A stretch of DNA of 32,933 nt from Eubacteriaceae bacterium (lineage in GTDB: Bacteria > Bacillota > Clostridia > Lachnospirales > Lachnospiraceae). The notes beneath the pieces were generated by a model. That model saw only the letters and a program-made list of their open reading frames with translations, was not told where the DNA came from and made no database searches. Numbering within the stretch: the first letter of the stretch is position 1; each line of letters opens with the position of its first letter. This document shows positions 32,803 to 32,933 of this stretch, piece by piece. Position numbers and translations under genes: made by a program. The DNA lies in contig CAJTCR010000057.1 in NCBI GenBank assembly GCA_910574915.1, positions 1-32,933 of the forward strand, read 5' to 3'.

Positions 32803-32933
32803 TGCGTACCTATACAAAACTGGAGCAAACCTGTAAGATAGAAACAGATTTGCTCCAGTCTTATTTCAATTCATTCTTACCAGTCTTCCGGCAGTTCTCC
32901 GGCAGGCTTGGTGACCAGGGGAGCAGGTCATCC
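32788..32933 (-). mobile_element. IS66-family insertion sequence, 3' end (partial, right copy, inverted)
   Basis: This is the exact reverse complement of 1-146. Its edge GTAAACGGTAGATAG interrupts a small ORF. The 8 bp before it are CATTAAAG, the possible target duplication. The terminator hairpin is at 32819-32859. The remainder of the IS lies outside the window. Confidence 0.62.
32861..32932 (-). CDS. IS66-family transposase, C-terminal fragment (partial, right copy)
   Basis: The mirror of the fragment at 2-73: the minus strand reads DDLLPWSPSLPENCRK and stops at 32861-32863. Same reasoning and same limits as the left copy. Confidence 0.48.
   Translation of the reverse strand, partial: DDLLPWSPSLPENCRKTGKNELK

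Noticed and set aside
1..32933. Terminal inverted repeats of a linear phage, linear plasmid or Borg-like replicon
   Set aside because: The repeat has a transposase-like C-terminus, a GTAA end and interrupts a gene at the right edge; two IS copies explain it better. Not fully excluded.

Overview
The window is a stack of mobile DNA from a Gram-positive anaerobe. Gene content and order point to a gut Clostridia (Lachnospiraceae or Oscillospiraceae type): Maff2, the CD1112-, CD1110-, CD1108- and CD1107-type proteins, topoisomerase III and a giant methylase-helicase are laid out as in CTn4/Tn1549-type conjugative elements. All recognised genes lie on the + strand except the IS copy at the right edge. 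No chromosomal housekeeping gene, rRNA, tRNA or CRISPR array was seen.

Layout. (1) Positions 1-146 and 32788-32933 are the same 146 bp in opposite orientation. Each looks like the 3' end of an IS66-family element: transposase C-terminus, terminator hairpin and a terminal repeat whose outer end reads GTAA. The window is therefore bounded by two convergent copies of one IS. (2) Positions 147-6956 are most of a Tn4451/Tn5397-type mobilizable element: a non-coding oriT-like region, MobC, relaxase, Cys-rich protein, replisome organizer, DnaC-like ATPase, TnpW and a large serine recombinase of the TnpX/TndX type. It ends at a GA dinucleotide inside a Maff2 gene, of which only the 3' third (6957-7052) is visible. 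(3) Positions 6957-18951 are the conjugation operon of the host ICE: Maff2 remnant, VirB6/TrbL-like, PrgI, VirB4, a dual peptidoglycan hydrolase, an inserted radical SAM gene, DUF4315, DUF4366, topoisomerase III and an HTH protein. (4) Positions 18976-21745 are an AT-rich, self-contained cargo unit (hairpin, strong promoter, PD-(D/E)XK nuclease gene, HNH nuclease gene, terminator). (5) Positions 21879-31016 are a 3045-residue DarB-like N6-methylase/helicase. A complete tnpV-like gene (22786-23139) lies inside it in another frame. (6) Positions 31199-32536 are a second AT-rich cargo gene: an AbiJ-like protein with a C-terminal nuclease domain. A truncated ORF cut by the right IS follows.

How it fits together. 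The backbone encodes a type IV secretion system, DNA processing and probable anti-restriction (giant methylase-helicase). Two AT-rich nuclease modules flank the giant gene and look like phage-defence cargo. A smaller recombinase-driven element sits in the first gene of the transfer operon and may reversibly disable it. The most interesting candidates are the two-gene PD-(D/E)XK + HNH operon, the tnpV gene overprinted on the giant helicase, and an origin-like repeat cluster inside the replisome organizer gene.
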